Positions 1 to 5,171 of a stretch of 6,644 nucleotides of DNA are shown one piece after another. Position 1 is the first letter of the stretch. Every line of letters starts with the position of its first letter. The notes below the pieces were generated by a model. It was not told where the DNA came from. It made no database searches and saw only the letters and a list, made by a program, of their open reading frames with translations. Source of the DNA: Betaproteobacteria bacterium (GTDB lineage: Bacteria; Pseudomonadota; Gammaproteobacteria; Burkholderiales; Burkholderiaceae_C); contig JANXLW010000253.1 in NCBI GenBank assembly GCA_025354965.1, positions 1-6,644 on the forward strand, written 5' to 3'. The translations under genes and the position numbers were made by a program.

Positions 1-615
1 CTGTTCTCCGGCGCTAATGAAAATCTTGTTGCCGGTGAGCTTATAGCTGCCGTCCGCCTGCGGCTCGGCCTTGGTTCGCATCAGGCCCAGATCAGTACCG
101 CAATGGGCTTCCGTCAGGCACATGGTGCCAGTCCACTCACCGCTGGTCATCTTGTGCAAATAGGTTTTCTTCTGTTCGACGGTGCCATGCGTATGCAGGG
201 AGGCATAGGCGCCGTGCGTGAGGCCGGGGTACATGGTCCAGGCCTGGTTGGCGCTGTTTAGCATTTCATAAAAGCACTGGTTGACCACCAGCGGCAGGCC
301 CTGACCGCCGAACTCGGGGTCACAAGCCAGCGCAGCCCAACCACCCGCGACAAATTTGGCGTAGGCCTCTTTGAAGCCTTTGGGTGTGGTCACCGCATGG
401 GTGGTCTGGTCAATCGTGCAGCCTTCCGAATCACCGCTAACATTCAATGGAAAGGTGACTTCAGAGGCAAACTTGCCACCTTCTTCCAGCACCGCATTGA
501 TGGTATCAACATCGATGTCGGCGTAGCGGGGCATTTGCTTGAACTCGTCGACGACCTGGAGCAGTTCGTGCATGACAAATTGCATGTCGCGCAGGGGTGG
601 GTTATAGGTGGGCAT
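1..615 (-). CDS. Acyl-CoA dehydrogenase, N-terminal part (cut by left edge)
   Basis: This is the first 205 codons of an FAD-dependent acyl-CoA dehydrogenase; the reading frame is open to base 1, so the C-terminal part, with the catalytic glutamate, lies outside. Such enzymes form the trans-2,3 double bond in acyl-CoA, the first step of beta-oxidation. The N-terminus (MPTYNPPLRDMQF) resembles the roughly 600-residue bacterial class that also includes DmdC-like 3-methylmercaptopropionyl-CoA dehydrogenases. The N-terminal helical domain covers about residues 35-155. The flavin/substrate-loop motif MCLTEAHCGTDLG follows at 165-177, then the start of the middle beta domain (GNKIFISAGE, 195-204). 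The ATG is fixed by an AAGGAG eight bases upstream. It follows the TetR gene by 5 bases, so the two are probably co-transcribed. Acyl chain length and true substrate cannot be told from this fragment. Confidence 0.93.
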   Translation of the reverse strand, partial: MPTYNPPLRDMQFVMHELLQVVDEFKQMPRYADIDVDTINAVLEEGGKFASEVTFPLNVSGDSEGCTIDQTTHAVTTPKGFKEAYAKFVAGGWAALACDPEFGGQGLPLVVNQCFYEMLNSANQAWTMYPGLTHGAYASLHTHGTVEQKKTYLHKMTSGEWTGTMCLTEAHCGTDLGLMRTKAEPQADGSYKLTGNKIFISAGEQ

Positions 616-620
616 GTTGA

Positions 621-1337
621 TTACTCCTTAAGACCTAGATTTGCTTTTGACTGACGCGCCACTTTGGCAGCCGCGGGCTTGCCGTAGCGCGCGAGAATGT
701 TTTCAAAACCCTTGTTGGCGTGCTGGACGGCGCCGGGATTCTTCAAAAACCGTGCTTCATAATGCAGCGCCAGAATCAGACCGTGAATCTCAAAAGCCAT
801 TTGCTCTTCGTCGGCGTCGGCGTTGAGTTGACCCTCTCCTTTGGCCTGCACCACCGCGCGGTACATGGCTGCCAGCCAGGTCCTGACAGAACTGGCCAGC
901 GCATCTCGCACGGCACCCGGCCGGTCATCAAACTCAACAGCGCCACTGATAAAAATGCAACCTGACTGGATTTCAACAGCGACGCGCTTCATCCAGTTGG
1001 CAAACAGCGCACGCACGCGCGGCAAGCCGCGGGCTTCGTTCATCGCAGGAAAAAAGACCTCGTCGGAAAACCGGGCGTAGTACTCGCGGATGACGGAAAT
1101 CTGTAATTCTTCGCGCGAGCCAAAATGCGCAAACACGCCCGACTTGCTCATTTGGGTTACTTCTGCCAGGGCGCCAATGCTAAGGCCTTCCAGCCCAATC
1201 TGCGCTGCCAAACCCAAAGCGGCATCCACAATGGCTTGCTTGGTTTGTTGCCCTTTTAGCAGGGCGCGCTCACCGCCACGCGAGCTTGGTGTGCTCCTCG
1301 GGTGCAAGGCTTTCACGGGTAATGCAGAAACAGACAT
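621..1337 (-). CDS. TetR/AcrR-family transcriptional regulator
   Basis: A 238-residue one-component DNA-binding regulator. The TetR_N domain covers about residues 31-78, with the helix-turn-helix in LSIGALAEVTQMSKSGVFAHF (52-72) followed by the usual SREEL. The C-terminal half (about 95-225) is a helical ligand-binding and dimer domain of the kind found in uncharacterised proteobacterial TetR proteins. The first 28 residues are a basic, probably disordered leader. The ATG at 1335-1337 has no convincing Shine-Dalgarno, but no better in-frame ATG precedes the HTH. The acyl-CoA dehydrogenase starts 5 bases after its stop, so it probably represses that gene and responds to an acyl-CoA or fatty acid; this is inference from context. 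A palindrome overlapping its own promoter suggests autorepression. It is not closely enough recognisable to name (for example PsrA or FadR). Confidence 0.92.
   Translation of the reverse strand: MSVSALPVKALHPRSTPSSRGGERALLKGQQTKQAIVDAALGLAAQIGLEGLSIGALAEVTQMSKSGVFAHFGSREELQISVIREYYARFSDEVFFPAMNEARGLPRVRALFANWMKRVAVEIQSGCIFISGAVEFDDRPGAVRDALASSVRTWLAAMYRAVVQAKGEGQLNADADEEQMAFEIHGLILALHYEARFLKNPGAVQHANKGFENILARYGKPAAAKVARQSKANLGLKE
624..629 (-). promoter_or_regulatory. Ribosome binding site of the acyl-CoA dehydrogenase gene
   Basis: AAGGAG on the minus strand, eight bases before the ATG at 615. It lies inside the last two sense codons (Lys-Glu) of the upstream TetR gene and abuts its TAA stop at 621-623. 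Ribosomes finishing the regulator therefore stop on the next gene's ribosome binding site, which suggests translational coupling. It is the clearest Shine-Dalgarno sequence in the window. Confidence 0.8.
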
Positions 1338-1344
1338 GGAATGT

Positions 1345-1368
1345 AAAAAAGAACGATCGTTCTATTTT
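1345..1368. promoter_or_regulatory. Palindromic operator, probably for the downstream TetR protein
   Basis: A perfect 14-base palindrome, AGAACGATCGTTCT, occupies 1350-1363. It extends to 24 bases (1345-1368) as A-run/T-run flanks with a single mismatched pair (1349/1364). It lies 8 bases before the regulator's ATG and overlaps the predicted -10 and start site. Size, symmetry and position are typical of TetR-family autorepressor sites. Which protein binds is inferred from proximity. Confidence 0.65.
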
Positions 1369-1394
1369 GCAGCAAATTTAGGTGCCTGCGTCAA
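1366..1394 (-). promoter_or_regulatory. Probable sigma70-type promoter of the TetR/acyl-CoA dehydrogenase operon
   Basis: Read on the minus strand, TTGACG (1389-1394; five of six matches to TTGACA) is followed after 17 bases by TGCAAA (1366-1371), which is preceded by TGC, an extended -10 arrangement. The -10 match is weak, and CAAAAT two bases further on is an alternative with a 19-base spacer. Transcription would start around 1355-1360, inside the adjacent palindrome. That placement supports both the promoter and the operator call. Confidence 0.5.
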
Positions 1395-1401
1395 TCGATC
1401 G

Positions 1402-1429
1402 CCAGTCTAGAGAGATTTTTCTAGCCTGG
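1402..1429. repeat. Imperfect inverted repeat between slmA and the TetR gene
   Basis: CCAG-t-CTAGA, an 8-base spacer (gagatttt), then TCTAG-c-CTGG: nine paired bases per arm with one mismatched pair. It lies about 30 bases after the slmA stop and 8 bases upstream of the predicted -35 of the TetR operon. A small neighbouring hairpin (1432-1445, GTGGGT-tt-ACCCGC with one G-T pair) sits between it and slmA. Neither is followed by a T-tract on the minus strand, so these are at best weak terminators. The larger repeat could equally be a binding site for another regulator. Confidence 0.4.
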
Positions 1430-1460
1430 GTGTGGGTTTACCCGCACTTCCCGGGTCGTG

Positions 1461-2144
1461 TTACAGAATCAGTGCCAGGCTGGCGTCGAGATGCTCAGAG
1501 GGCAAGCGTTTGAAGCCGGAGCGTGCAAAGCGCTGCAGGCGCCCGACCAGGAATGCGGCGAGGACAGACGCTTGTATTTGCGTGTCCACGCTGGGTGTCG
1601 CCGAACCGCTCAAATCTACTGAGCCCCTCAGGTTTTGTTTGAAAGTGGATTCGATCTTGTCAAAAAACTGATTCATCCGTTGCTGCAAACGATCGTTTTC
1701 AAACACCAGTGCATCGCCCACCATAACCCGCGTCATCCCTGGATTTTTTTCCGCAAACTGCATCACCATGGCGACCACCTTGGCGGCTTGACGACTACCG
1801 GTCTGAGCGTTGCCGGCGCTTTCCGGTGTGCCGACCGTGCGTTCGCGTTCTGCAATCTGGTTGATCAGTGAAAAGACTGATTGCTCGATGAACTCAATGA
1901 GACCTTCAAACATCTGCGCCTTACTGGCAAAGTGACGGTACAGCGCGGCCTCGCTCACATCAAGACGAGCAGCCAGGGCAGCAGTGGTAATGCGCTCGGA
2001 GCCGGGTTGCTCCAGCATGGTCGCTAGTGCCTGCAATATTTGCACCCGACGCTCGCCCGGTTTCGGTCGTTTGCGCACCGGGGTGACAACCCCACCGCCC
2101 GCGGAAGGTTGGGAAGATGCAGATGAGGAGTCGACGTCAGACAT
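1461..2144 (-). CDS. slmA: Nucleoid occlusion factor SlmA (TetR fold)
   Basis: SlmA binds specific chromosomal sites and blocks FtsZ ring assembly over the nucleoid. This 227-residue protein carries the family hallmark ERITTAALAARLDVSEAALY followed by RHF, the TetR-type helix-turn-helix (about 50-72), then SKAQMFEGLIEFIEQSVFS, close to E. coli SlmA. The C-terminal helical domain retains NPGMTRVMVGDALVFENDRL (134-153) and the RFARSGFKRLPSEHLDA tail. It is longer than E. coli SlmA (198 residues): a Ser/Gly-rich leader of about 28 residues and an extra stretch at about 101-118 account for this. I chose the ATG at 2142-2144; an in-frame TTG at 2151-2153 would add three residues, and neither has a Shine-Dalgarno. 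It follows argB by 87 bases with no visible terminator, an order I recall as common in Burkholderiales, so it may be co-transcribed with argB. The FtsZ role is family knowledge and is not demonstrated for this lineage. Confidence 0.88.
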   Translation of the reverse strand: MSDVDSSSASSQPSAGGGVVTPVRKRPKPGERRVQILQALATMLEQPGSERITTAALAARLDVSEAALYRHFASKAQMFEGLIEFIEQSVFSLINQIAERERTVGTPESAGNAQTGSRQAAKVVAMVMQFAEKNPGMTRVMVGDALVFENDRLQQRMNQFFDKIESTFKQNLRGSVDLSGSATPSVDTQIQASVLAAFLVGRLQRFARSGFKRLPSEHLDASLALIL

Positions 2145-2231
2145 GATGCACAAGGCGATTGAGTCGTTTCATTCTCGCATAGCCAAGCTAAGGGTTTTCG
2201 CGGGGTCGGGCCTGAGCACCGGCGAGCAAAT

Positions 2232-3122
2232 TCAATGCGAACGAATCATCGTGCCAAAGGCCTGATCTGTCAAAATCTCAAGCAGCAGAACGTGCGGCAC
2301 GCGGCCATCAATGATGTGTACCGAGTTGACGCCACTTTTGGCGGCGTCCAGCGCCCCGCTGATCTTGGGCAGCATGCCGCCACTGATGGTGCCATCAAGA
2401 AAAAGCTCGTCAATTTGGCGCGCGCTGAGATTGGTAATCAAATTCCCTGCTTTGTCGAGCACGCCGCTGATGTTGGTCAGGAGTATCAACTTCTCAGCTT
2501 TCAAAACGGTGGCAAGTTTGGCGGCGACGACGTCGGCATTGATGTTGTAGCTCTCATTGTTCTCGCCAAAACCGATCGGGCTGATGACCGGAATGAAGGC
2601 GTCGTCCTGCAGGGCTTTGACCACGCTGGGGTCGATGCTGACGATATCGCCCACCTGGCCCACGTCGTGCTCAATGCTGGGGTCGACGCTGTCGAGCATT
2701 TTGAGTTTTTGCGCGCGGATCATGCTGCCATCACGGCCGGTCAATCCCACTGCCTTGCCACCTGCCTGGTTGATCAGGCCAACGATGTCCTGCTGCACTT
2801 CGCCGCCCAATACCCACTCCACCACTTCCATGGTTTCGGCGTCGGTCACACGCATGCCCTGGATAAACTCGCCCTTTTTCCCGAGCCGCTTCAGGGCGGT
2901 TTCAATTTGCGGACCACCCCCGTGAACCACTACCGGGTTGATACCGACCAGCTTGAGCAGCACCACATCCTCGGCAAAGTCCGCTTGCAAAGCGGGGTCG
3001 GTCATGGCATTGCCGCCATATTTGATAATCATGGTTTTGCCATGAAACTTGCGTATATAGGGTAACGCCTGCGCCAGGATTTCGGCTTTGTCACGCGGTG
3101 CGATGTGGCTAACGTCGGTCAT
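2232..3122 (-). CDS. argB: Acetylglutamate kinase (N-acetyl-L-glutamate 5-phosphotransferase)
   Basis: A cytoplasmic amino-acid-kinase-fold enzyme that phosphorylates N-acetylglutamate with ATP, the second step of arginine synthesis. It is full length at 296 residues. Visible landmarks are IIKYGGNAM (32-40, with K34), the substrate loop VVVHGGGPQI (64-73), MRVTD (R92), GLTGRDGSMI (126-135), NINADVVAAKLA (N193, D197) and GGMLPK (K253). These match the ATP and acetylglutamate contact residues known for the family. The helix before the first strand (about 11-28) and the tail DGRVPHVLLLEILTD...GTMI are features of the hexameric, arginine-feedback-inhibited class, so end-product inhibition is likely. 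The ATG at 3120-3122 gives the usual MTD... start; a GTG at 3132-3134 is possible, and neither has a strong ribosome binding site. Unusually, an hns-like gene ends 16 bases upstream on the same strand. Confidence 0.97.
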   Translation of the reverse strand: MTDVSHIAPRDKAEILAQALPYIRKFHGKTMIIKYGGNAMTDPALQADFAEDVVLLKLVGINPVVVHGGGPQIETALKRLGKKGEFIQGMRVTDAETMEVVEWVLGGEVQQDIVGLINQAGGKAVGLTGRDGSMIRAQKLKMLDSVDPSIEHDVGQVGDIVSIDPSVVKALQDDAFIPVISPIGFGENNESYNINADVVAAKLATVLKAEKLILLTNISGVLDKAGNLITNLSARQIDELFLDGTISGGMLPKISGALDAAKSGVNSVHIIDGRVPHVLLLEILTDQAFGTMIRSH

Positions 3123-3138
3123 CGGATATGGCACTTCA

Positions 3139-3507
3139 TCAGTTCTTGATAGCGAACTCTTCTTTGCTTCTACCCTGTGTCAGCAGAAGCGCCAGCCAGC
3201 GCGGCGTCAAGCCGCGACCGCTCCATGTTTCTCCATTTGGACCGCGAAATTTGGCGGCAACCACAACCGCGCTTCTTTCGCCTTTCCTTCTGATCTTGGC
3301 GATATTACTTTTGTTTGCCGTCGCTGTTTTTAACTTGGTCTTTGCACCACGCAATTTGCCGGGCTGCAAATCCTTCAGGGTAATACCAAAAGCCTTCATC
3401 TTGGCCAGGATTTCGAGCACGGTTTTATCAAACTCCCGGGCCTTGATTTCACCAGCCTGCTTTTGCAGTTTTTCAATCTGACTTTGAATTTCGATCAAAT
3501 TATTCAT
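3139..3507 (-). CDS. H-NS family nucleoid-associated protein
   Basis: A 122-residue H-NS-like protein that would bind A+T-rich DNA, oligomerise and silence genes. Residues 1-45 (MNNLIEIQSQIEKLQKQAGE onward) are helical and coiled-coil-like, the oligomerisation part. Residues 50-80 form a Lys/Arg-rich linker. The C-terminal DNA-binding domain contains GETWSGRGLTPRWLA (92-106), the family's AT-hook-like minor-groove motif. I start it at the ATG 3505-3507, which has AAGGCG (3514-3519) six bases upstream; an in-frame extension to 3546 would add 13 residues with no such signal. Base composition is more A+T-rich than its neighbours (42% G+C by hand count over 3301-3360). It follows the rhamnose operon after an A+T-rich gap and ends 16 bases before argB. 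The upstream DNA looks like a possible H-NS target, so autoregulation is plausible but inferred. Burkholderiales carry several such paralogues, so I give no symbol. Confidence 0.93.
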   Translation of the reverse strand: MNNLIEIQSQIEKLQKQAGEIKAREFDKTVLEILAKMKAFGITLKDLQPGKLRGAKTKLKTATANKSNIAKIRRKGERSAVVVAAKFRGPNGETWSGRGLTPRWLALLLTQGRSKEEFAIKN

Positions 3508-3541
3508 ACTGTGCGCCTTGCTATATTGATATTGAAAACTC

Positions 3542-3554
3542 CCCAACCATTGGG
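3542..3554. other. Small hairpin competing with the adjacent terminator stem
   Basis: CCCAA (3542-3546), loop CCA, TTGGG (3550-3554). Its right arm shares bases 3552-3554 (GGG) with the first arm of the terminator-like hairpin, so both cannot be fully paired in one RNA. The stem is only 5 bp, so the competition may be weak. On the minus strand it lies about 35 bases before the hns ATG. Confidence 0.4.
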
Positions 3555-3574
3555 CATTTGGTAATGCCCTTTTT
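3552..3574 (+). terminator. Intrinsic terminator-like hairpin facing the + strand
   Basis: GGGCATT (3552-3558), loop TGGT, AATGCCC (3563-3569), then TTTTT (3570-3574) and further A/T. A perfect 7-bp stem with a 4-base loop and a T-tract is the standard rho-independent form, but only when read on the + strand. Every gene in the window is on the minus strand, so there is no gene for it to terminate. On the minus strand the same hairpin lies in the presumed hns leader, preceded rather than followed by its A/T tract. Confidence 0.65.
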
Positions 3575-3609
3575 ATATATTTTAAAGGCGCCCTATTATC
3601 TCTTGAAAA

Positions 3610-3679
3610 TATTCAAAGTAACTGACTGTGCAAGTTATTATTCAACAGGAATAGTTCAGAACCGATATTCAATATTCAA
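3610..3679. repeat. Four copies of TATTCAA
   Basis: TATTCAA occurs in the same orientation at 3610-3616, 3639-3645, 3666-3672 and 3673-3679. The last two are directly adjacent, and the earlier start-to-start spacings are 29 and 27 bases. All lie in the gap upstream of the H-NS gene. Spacing near 2.5-3 helical turns and tandem copies would suit a protein-binding region, but A+T-rich sequence makes chance recurrence more likely than usual. Confidence 0.45.
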
Positions 3680-3682
3680 TGA

Positions 3683-4246
3683 TCAGCAGTTCGCTGTTGG
3701 GCCGAACATTTGTGCCTCCGCGAGGCGTGTACCAGCCCGGTCCTTGACTGATAGCTGAGGTGCAATTCCGGTCAATGGCCACTTAACGGCAACTGAGGCG
3801 TCATCCCAGGCGATGCAGCGTTCAAACTGCGGCTCGTAATAGTCTGTCGTCTTGTAGAGAAAATCTGCCACGTCGCTCAGGGTCAAGAAACCGTGTGCAA
3901 AACCGGGTGGAACCCACATCTGGCGCTGGTTTTCTTCAGTCAGTTCGGCGCCAACCCATTGACCGAAGGTGGCAGAAGATTTGCGCAGGTCGACTGCAAC
4001 GTCAAATACAGCACCGCGCACCACCCGGACCAATTTCCCTTGTGGTTGCTCAATCTGATAGTGCAGGCCACGCAGAACGCCTTTGGCTGAGCGCGAGTGG
4101 TTGTCTTGCACAAAATTGGCGTTGAGACCGGTGGCTTGATCAAAAGCCTTTTGATTGAAGCTTTCGAAGAAGAATCCTCTGCTGTCACCGAATACTCTGG
4201 GCTCGATGATGAGGACGTCGGCAATGGCTGTCGGAATTGTTTTCAT
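3683..4246 (-). CDS. rfbC: dTDP-4-dehydrorhamnose 3,5-epimerase (RmlC)
   Basis: A cofactor-free cupin enzyme that epimerises C3 and C5 of dTDP-4-keto-6-deoxy-glucose, the third step to dTDP-L-rhamnose. At 187 residues it has the usual length. Visible motifs are FGDSRGFFFESFN (19-31), FVQDNHSRSAKGVLRGLHYQ (45-64, with catalytic His62), GKLVRVVRGAVFDVAVDLR (70-88, with K71), WVPPGFAHGF (111-120), and FLYKTTDYY (129-137). Asp169 in SVKD is the expected partner of His62. The ATG at 4244-4246 gives the standard MKTIPTAI start; its ribosome binding site is weak. It is the last gene of the rhamnose operon, 14 bases after rfbA. Its C-terminal end runs into clearly A+T-rich DNA at about 3682, where the character of the sequence changes. 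Confidence 0.97.
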   Translation of the reverse strand: MKTIPTAIADVLIIEPRVFGDSRGFFFESFNQKAFDQATGLNANFVQDNHSRSAKGVLRGLHYQIEQPQGKLVRVVRGAVFDVAVDLRKSSATFGQWVGAELTEENQRQMWVPPGFAHGFLTLSDVADFLYKTTDYYEPQFERCIAWDDASVAVKWPLTGIAPQLSVKDRAGTRLAEAQMFGPTANC

Positions 4247-4260
4247 CGAAAGGTCTGGAA

Positions 4261-5154
4261 TTAGGGTTCGTGCCGCTTGCGTTCAGACAGCAGGCGCAGC
4301 AAGTATTGACCGTAGCCATTTTTGGCCAGCGGCTGCGCAAGTGTTTGCAGTTGGGCATCGTCAATGAAGCCGTTGCGCCAGGCGATCTCTTCGACGCAGG
4401 CCACCTTGAGGCCCTGGCGACGCTCCAGCGTGGCAATGAACTGACTGGCTTCCAGCAGACTGTCGTGCGTGCCGGTATCCAGCCAGGCATAGCCGCGCTG
4501 CATGATTTGTACGTTGAGTTTTCCCTGCTCCAGATAAGCCAGGTTAACGGCGGTAATCTCCAGCTCGCCACGCGCACTTGGCTTGACGGCCTTGGCAATA
4601 TCCACTACCTGCGTGTCGTAGAAGTAAAGCCCGGTGACGGCATAGTTGCTTTGCGGCTTCAGAGGCTTTTCTTCTATGCTGCTGGCCTTGCCTTGGCGGT
4701 CAAAAGCCACCACACCATAGCGTTCGGGGTCTTGCACATGGTAAGCAAATACGGTAGCGCCTTCAACGCGTTCATTGGCGCTGGCCAGCAAAGGGGCAAA
4801 GTCGTGTCCGTAAAAAATGTTGTCCCCCAACACCAGTGCGCTGGGGGCATTGCCCAGAAATTTGTCGCCAATGATGAAAGCCTGAGCCAGTCCGTCCGGA
4901 CTCGGCTGCACGGCGTATTGCAGACTGAGTCCCCATTGCGATCCGTCGCCCAGCAGCTGCCCAAAGCGCGGTGTATCCAGCGGCGTGCTGATGACCAGAA
5001 TATCTCGTAGGCCCGCCAGCATCAAGGTGCTCAAGGGGTAGTAGATCATCGGCTTGTCGTACACCGGCAGCAGTTGCTTGCTCATGGCCAGGGTGGCCGG
5101 GTGCAGCCGGGTGCCGGAGCCACCCGCCAGGATGATGCCTTTGCGTTGTTTCAT
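4261..5154 (-). CDS. rfbA: Glucose-1-phosphate thymidylyltransferase (RmlA)
   Basis: Joins dTTP and glucose-1-phosphate to give dTDP-glucose and pyrophosphate, the first and usually feedback-inhibited step of dTDP-L-rhamnose synthesis. The 297-residue protein is full length and cytosolic. It shows the nucleotidyltransferase signature KGIILAGGSGTRLHPAT (5-21), SKQLLPVYDKPMIYYPLSTL (25-44), LGDNIFYG (109-116, with metal ligand D111), SIEEKPLKPQSNYAVTGLYF (159-178, with K163) and WLDTGTHDSLLEA (224-236, with D226). The C-terminal region (CVEEIAWRNGFID, followed by GYGQYL) matches the helical allosteric part of the family. The ATG at 5152-5154 has only a weak GGA upstream. It follows rfbD by 17 bases and precedes rfbC by 14, so it is part of one operon. 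Confidence 0.97.
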   Translation of the reverse strand: MKQRKGIILAGGSGTRLHPATLAMSKQLLPVYDKPMIYYPLSTLMLAGLRDILVISTPLDTPRFGQLLGDGSQWGLSLQYAVQPSPDGLAQAFIIGDKFLGNAPSALVLGDNIFYGHDFAPLLASANERVEGATVFAYHVQDPERYGVVAFDRQGKASSIEEKPLKPQSNYAVTGLYFYDTQVVDIAKAVKPSARGELEITAVNLAYLEQGKLNVQIMQRGYAWLDTGTHDSLLEASQFIATLERRQGLKVACVEEIAWRNGFIDDAQLQTLAQPLAKNGYGQYLLRLLSERKRHEP

Positions 5155-5171
5155 ATGCCATTTTTTCCAGG

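Larger units (their letters stand above)
3508..3682 (-). promoter_or_regulatory. A+T-rich intergenic region upstream of hns
   Basis: A 175-base gap between the end of rfbC and the start of the H-NS gene, which must hold the hns control region unless hns is read from the rhamnose operon. G+C is about 30% over 3601-3660 by hand count, well below the flanking genes. On the minus strand, GATAAT (3595-3600) is a fair -10, but the best spaced -35 candidate, TTACTT (3616-3621), is poor and only 15 bases away. An inverted repeat TTGAA-aata-TTCAA lies at 3603-3616, and AGTAACT/AGTTATT arms (one mismatch) at 3618-3638. I see no good minus-strand terminator for the rhamnose operon here, so read-through into hns is possible. 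Confidence 0.45.

Noticed and set aside
2235..3065. A long + strand open frame (276 codons) opposite argB
   Set aside because: It is antisense to a gene with every acetylglutamate kinase motif, has no recognisable domain, and is His/Asp/Val-rich in the way expected from reverse-strand reading of a G+C-biased gene.
3123..3134. GTG start for argB giving four extra residues (MPYP)
   Set aside because: The ATG at 3120-3122 gives the usual MTD start and length, and the GTG has no better ribosome binding site. Not excluded, only less likely.
3508..3546. A 13-residue N-terminal extension of the H-NS protein
   Set aside because: The ATG at 3505-3507 has AAGGCG six bases upstream and gives a normal H-NS N-terminus; the extension reads through the hairpin-containing leader.
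3558..3758. A 66-codon + strand open frame starting in the hns leader
   Set aside because: Its start codon lies in the loop and right arm of the terminator-like hairpin, there is no ribosome binding site, and the second half is antisense to rfbC.
4237..5010. A + strand open frame of 257 codons opposite rfbA
   Set aside because: It is fully antisense to an intact rfbA, with no family motif; a by-product of codon bias.
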